A stretch of 6,965 nt of DNA from Methylovirgula sp. (GTDB lineage: Bacteria; Pseudomonadota; Alphaproteobacteria; Rhizobiales; Beijerinckiaceae), in the NCBI GenBank assembly GCA_025356505.1, contig JANXSV010000248.1, positions 1 through 6,965 on the forward strand, given 5' to 3'. The position numbers were made by a program, and so were the translations under genes. The notes below the pieces were generated by a model. That model made no database searches and was not told where the DNA came from. It saw only the letters and a list, made by a program, of their open reading frames with translations. Shown in pieces: positions 5,002 through 6,965 of this stretch (positions within the stretch are counted from its first letter, which is position 1; each line of letters begins with the position of its first letter).

Positions 5002-5009
5002 GCTATAGC
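5002..5009. promoter_or_regulatory. Palindromic GCTATAGC, possible shared -10 region of pdxA and selO
   Basis: GCTATAGC reads the same on both strands and gives TATAGC in each direction (four of six matches to TATAAT). It lies in the very short gap between the two divergent genes. I found no convincing -35 box for either direction, so this is only a candidate. Confidence 0.25.
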
Positions 5010-5023
5010 CGGTCGCAACAAAT

Positions 5024-6481
5024 TTGAAGCGTGAAATCAAAAGGTTTTTAGAGACTTTGACCCCGTTCAAACCAGAAAACATCCATTCTGCCCTTGGCGG
5101 GGACTTTTTTGACGAGGTGCAACCCGCCCGGTTCCCGCAGCAGATTTTGCGATTTCGCAATCAGAAATGGGCCGAAAAAGTGGGTTTGGCCGGTTTGGAC
5201 GACGCGCATTGGCTCCGTCGCTTTGCGGGTTTTGAGCCATTCCACGGCAGTTTGAACGTACCGCTGGCGCTGCGCTATCACGGTCATCAGTTTCGAAATT
5301 ACAATCCCGATTTGGGTGATGGACGCGGATTTTTATATGCGCAGATGCGGGATGACAGTGGGCGGTTGTTGGATTTTGGCACGAAAGGCTCCGGCACAAC
5401 GCCCTGGTCGCGCAGTGGCGACGGTCGATTAACCCTAAAGGGTGGTGTTCGCGAGGTGCTTGCAACACAGCTGCTTGAGGCTCAAGGGGTCAACACATCG
5501 AAGAGCTTCAGCTTGGTTGAAACCGGCGAATCGCTGGTGCGCGGAGACGAGCCTTCGCCCACACGCGCTGCCGTTTTGGTGCGCCTAAACCATTCCCACA
5601 TCAGGATCGGCACCTTCCAGCGTTTTGCCGCCTTGGACCAGCCGGAAAATATCGAAAAGTTGTTGGATCACGCGATAAAGTTTTATGTCCCAAAGGCTAA
5701 CGGCGCTCTCGTCGAAGCCGAAGGCGCTCTGCTCGAAAATCGTGTGGGTTCGTTTTTGCGCACTGTCGGCCAATCACTGGCGTGTTTGGTTGCTCAATGG
5801 ATGGCGGCTGGATTTGTCCATGGCGTTCTCAACACAGACAACATCAACATTACCGGTGAGAGTTTTGACTACGGCCCGTGGCGGTTTGTACCGACCTATG
5901 CGCCCGATTTCACCGCCGCTTACTTTGACCATAGCGGACTTTACGCGTTCGGACGCCAGCCCTCAGCTGTGGGATGGAACTTCACGCGACTTGCAGAGTG
6001 CTTTGTCAACCTTGTGCCGATCTCGGTGTTGAACGACGCGCTCGAAAGCTATTCCGAAAATCTGCAACCGGAACTTGCCCGCGCTGTGCTCGAGCGTCTG
6101 GGACTGCAATCAAACGGATTTCTTTCCGATATCAGCCTGGCCAACGCGTGGTTTAAGGCACTATTTGACAGCCAGGTTCCCTTTGAACGCGCGTTCTTCG
6201 ACTTCTATGCCAATAATGAGCAGCGGATCAACGATAGCCCTTATGCTGCCCGCTATGTTTCTGAATCATTTGCGCCACTGCGCGCTGTTTTGAAAGATTT
6301 CGCGCCGCACGCGGACGCCAATCTAAACCACGCTTATTTTACCGGCGATGGTCCCTGCACAGTGTTGATCGAGGAGGTCGAAGCGCTGTGGAATCCCATT
6401 GCACAGCGTGATGACTGGTCTTCGTTTGAAGCAAAGCTAGCTCATATCGCTCAAATGTCAGACGCATATCAACGTGGCTGA
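5024..6481 (+). CDS. selO: Protein adenylyltransferase SelO (YdiU/UPF0061 family)
   Basis: SelO is a pseudokinase-fold enzyme that transfers AMP from ATP to Ser, Thr or Tyr of target proteins and is linked to oxidative stress. The 485-aa length is typical. Signature blocks are GHQFRNYNPDLGDGRGF (87-103), KGSGTTPWSR (121-130), GDGR (132-135), REVLA (143-147), HGVLNTDN (266-273) and FDYGPW (281-286). Lining these up with the Pseudomonas enzyme from memory, K121, E144, R187, R194, D272, N273 and D282 stand for its K113, E136, R176, R183, D252, N253 and D262, so the active site looks intact. The C-terminal Cys/Sec-Ser-Ser tail seen in E. coli is absent; the protein ends SDAYQRG. The start is uncertain: TTG at 5024 has no Shine-Dalgarno, and an in-frame TAG at 5006-5008 limits upstream choices. 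It diverges from pdxA, and its last 13 nt overlap the convergent gene ending at 6469. Confidence 0.93.
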   Translation: MKREIKRFLETLTPFKPENIHSALGGDFFDEVQPARFPQQILRFRNQKWAEKVGLAGLDDAHWLRRFAGFEPFHGSLNVPLALRYHGHQFRNYNPDLGDGRGFLYAQMRDDSGRLLDFGTKGSGTTPWSRSGDGRLTLKGGVREVLATQLLEAQGVNTSKSFSLVETGESLVRGDEPSPTRAAVLVRLNHSHIRIGTFQRFAALDQPENIEKLLDHAIKFYVPKANGALVEAEGALLENRVGSFLRTVGQSLACLVAQWMAAGFVHGVLNTDNINITGESFDYGPWRFVPTYAPDFTAAYFDHSGLYAFGRQPSAVGWNFTRLAECFVNLVPISVLNDALESYSENLQPELARAVLERLGLQSNGFLSDISLANAWFKALFDSQVPFERAFFDFYANNEQRINDSPYAARYVSESFAPLRAVLKDFAPHADANLNHAYFTGDGPCTVLIEEVEALWNPIAQRDDWSSFEAKLAHIAQMSDAYQRG

Positions 6482-6965
6482 CAAACAGCCGCGACGATGA
6501 GGTTGCCTGCGATCTGCGATAATTCTCCGGTCGAGAGGGCGGCGCCTGAGCGCGCGGGCTCAGGCGGTTGCTTTGAAAACAATGTATTGAGTTTGCCGGA
6601 AGGTACAAATTTTGCTTTTGAGAGCATGTAAACACCGCCAATTTGCGGATTGGCCGACGGATCGTTCAGAATGAGTCCAAGCAGATTGCCGCGCTGATCC
6701 ATCACCGCTCCGCCTTGGAAACCTGCCTGCAGCGCAGCGTTTACGGTCGAATTCACAACGCTGGTTCGGCCCGGAGCGGCTTGAAGTTTGCCATCACTTC
6801 CGAACCCGAGCGTCACGGCGCTTTCATCGCTCACGGAGGTCGAAACGGAATACACTGGCGGTTGACCAATCGTTTCGCCGGTCAAGAGTGACAGGCCTTC
6901 AATTGACGCGGAAATTTGCACGGCCTTACCTGCAACGGTGACGGAACTGCAATCTTTCACTAAGC
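6469..6965 (-). CDS. C-terminal part of a possible trypsin-fold (pseudo)protease, runs off right edge
   Basis: The minus strand is open from the window edge (6965) to TGA at 6469-6471, about 165 codons; a GTG at 6960 is internal, since the frame stays open upstream, so the true start lies outside. The pattern VTLGFGSDG (ending about 6790), then a Gly-rich strand, then GFQGGAVMDQRGNLLGL (about 6670-6723) resembles the C-terminal half of trypsin-like peptidases, where the nucleophile lies in G-[DN]-S-G-G-P and is followed by 'V-x-D-x-x-G-x-[LV]-x-G'. Here the Ser position is Gln (codon 6715-6717), so peptidase activity is doubtful. A Pro-rich linker (KQPPEPARSG) leads to a tail ending AAVCQPR. 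Cys residues near 6951 and 6481 suggest an exported protein. Family assignment is tentative; the catalytic His and Asp would be outside the window. Confidence 0.6.
   Translation of the reverse strand, partial: LVKDCSSVTVAGKAVQISASIEGLSLLTGETIGQPPVYSVSTSVSDESAVTLGFGSDGKLQAAPGRTSVVNSTVNAALQAGFQGGAVMDQRGNLLGLILNDPSANPQIGGVYMLSKAKFVPSGKLNTLFSKQPPEPARSGAALSTGELSQIAGNLIVAAVCQPR

Noticed and set aside
4948..5160. N-terminal extension of the pdxA frame up to 5160, giving a 400-residue product.
   Set aside because: The family signature starts at the ATG at 4947; the extension has no family features and overlaps the N-terminal coding region of selO.
5067..5468. Minus-strand ORF of 133 codons opposite the start of selO.
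   Set aside because: It lies entirely over well-conserved SelO motifs, and its predicted product is low in hydrophobic order with no recognisable domain.

Overview
The window looks like ordinary chromosomal DNA from a Gram-negative bacterium, most likely an alphaproteobacterium of moderate GC content. The evidence is a DUF1127 small protein, a SelO of the 'RNYNPDLGDGRGF' type that I associate with alphaproteobacteria, a CtrA-like TTAACCAT site, and secreted proteins with Gram-negative style signal peptides. The order and genus cannot be fixed from this sequence. I see no rRNA, tRNA, CRISPR array, insertion sequence, phage gene or attachment site.

Layout from left to right. At 1-619 (minus) is the N-terminal part of an exported TIGR03118-like protein that runs off the left edge. 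Its upstream region, 620-825, is very AT-rich and carries a promoter candidate and iron-regulator-like motifs. At 826-1656 (minus) is an exported NodB-type polysaccharide deacetylase with all its motifs. A 209-bp divergent spacer separates it from a membrane methyltransferase-like protein (1866-2432, plus), which ends at a clear intrinsic terminator preceded by 15-bp tandem repeats. At 2629-3372 (plus) is a GH25 lysozyme-like lipoprotein, behind a TTAACCAT site and a perfect 6-1-6 palindrome. At 3520-3702 (plus) is a 60-aa DUF1127 protein with a strong ribosome-binding site and a promoter-proximal TTGTGC/GCACAA palindrome. Three closely spaced stem-loops follow it. Convergent to it are an unrecognised 89-codon ORF (3699-3968, minus) and pdxA (3958-4947, minus). 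pdxA appears to be preceded by a 12-13 codon leader ORF whose stop overlaps the pdxA start. Diverging from pdxA is selO (about 5024-6481, plus). Its end overlaps a convergent partial gene (6469-6965, minus), possibly the C-terminal part of a trypsin-fold protein that lacks the catalytic serine.

The genes do not form one pathway. Three to five encode envelope or exported proteins (deacetylase, GH25 lysozyme, membrane methyltransferase, TIGR03118 protein, possible protease-like protein). pdxA belongs to vitamin B6 synthesis and selO to protein AMPylation in stress responses. Most genes look singly transcribed. The one likely translational unit is leader ORF - pdxA - 89-codon ORF. I did not find a convincing new multi-gene system. 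The most checkable oddities are the coupled leader (or frameshift) before pdxA, the unexplained ORF and stem-loop cluster between DUF1127 and pdxA, and the possible pseudoprotease at the right edge.
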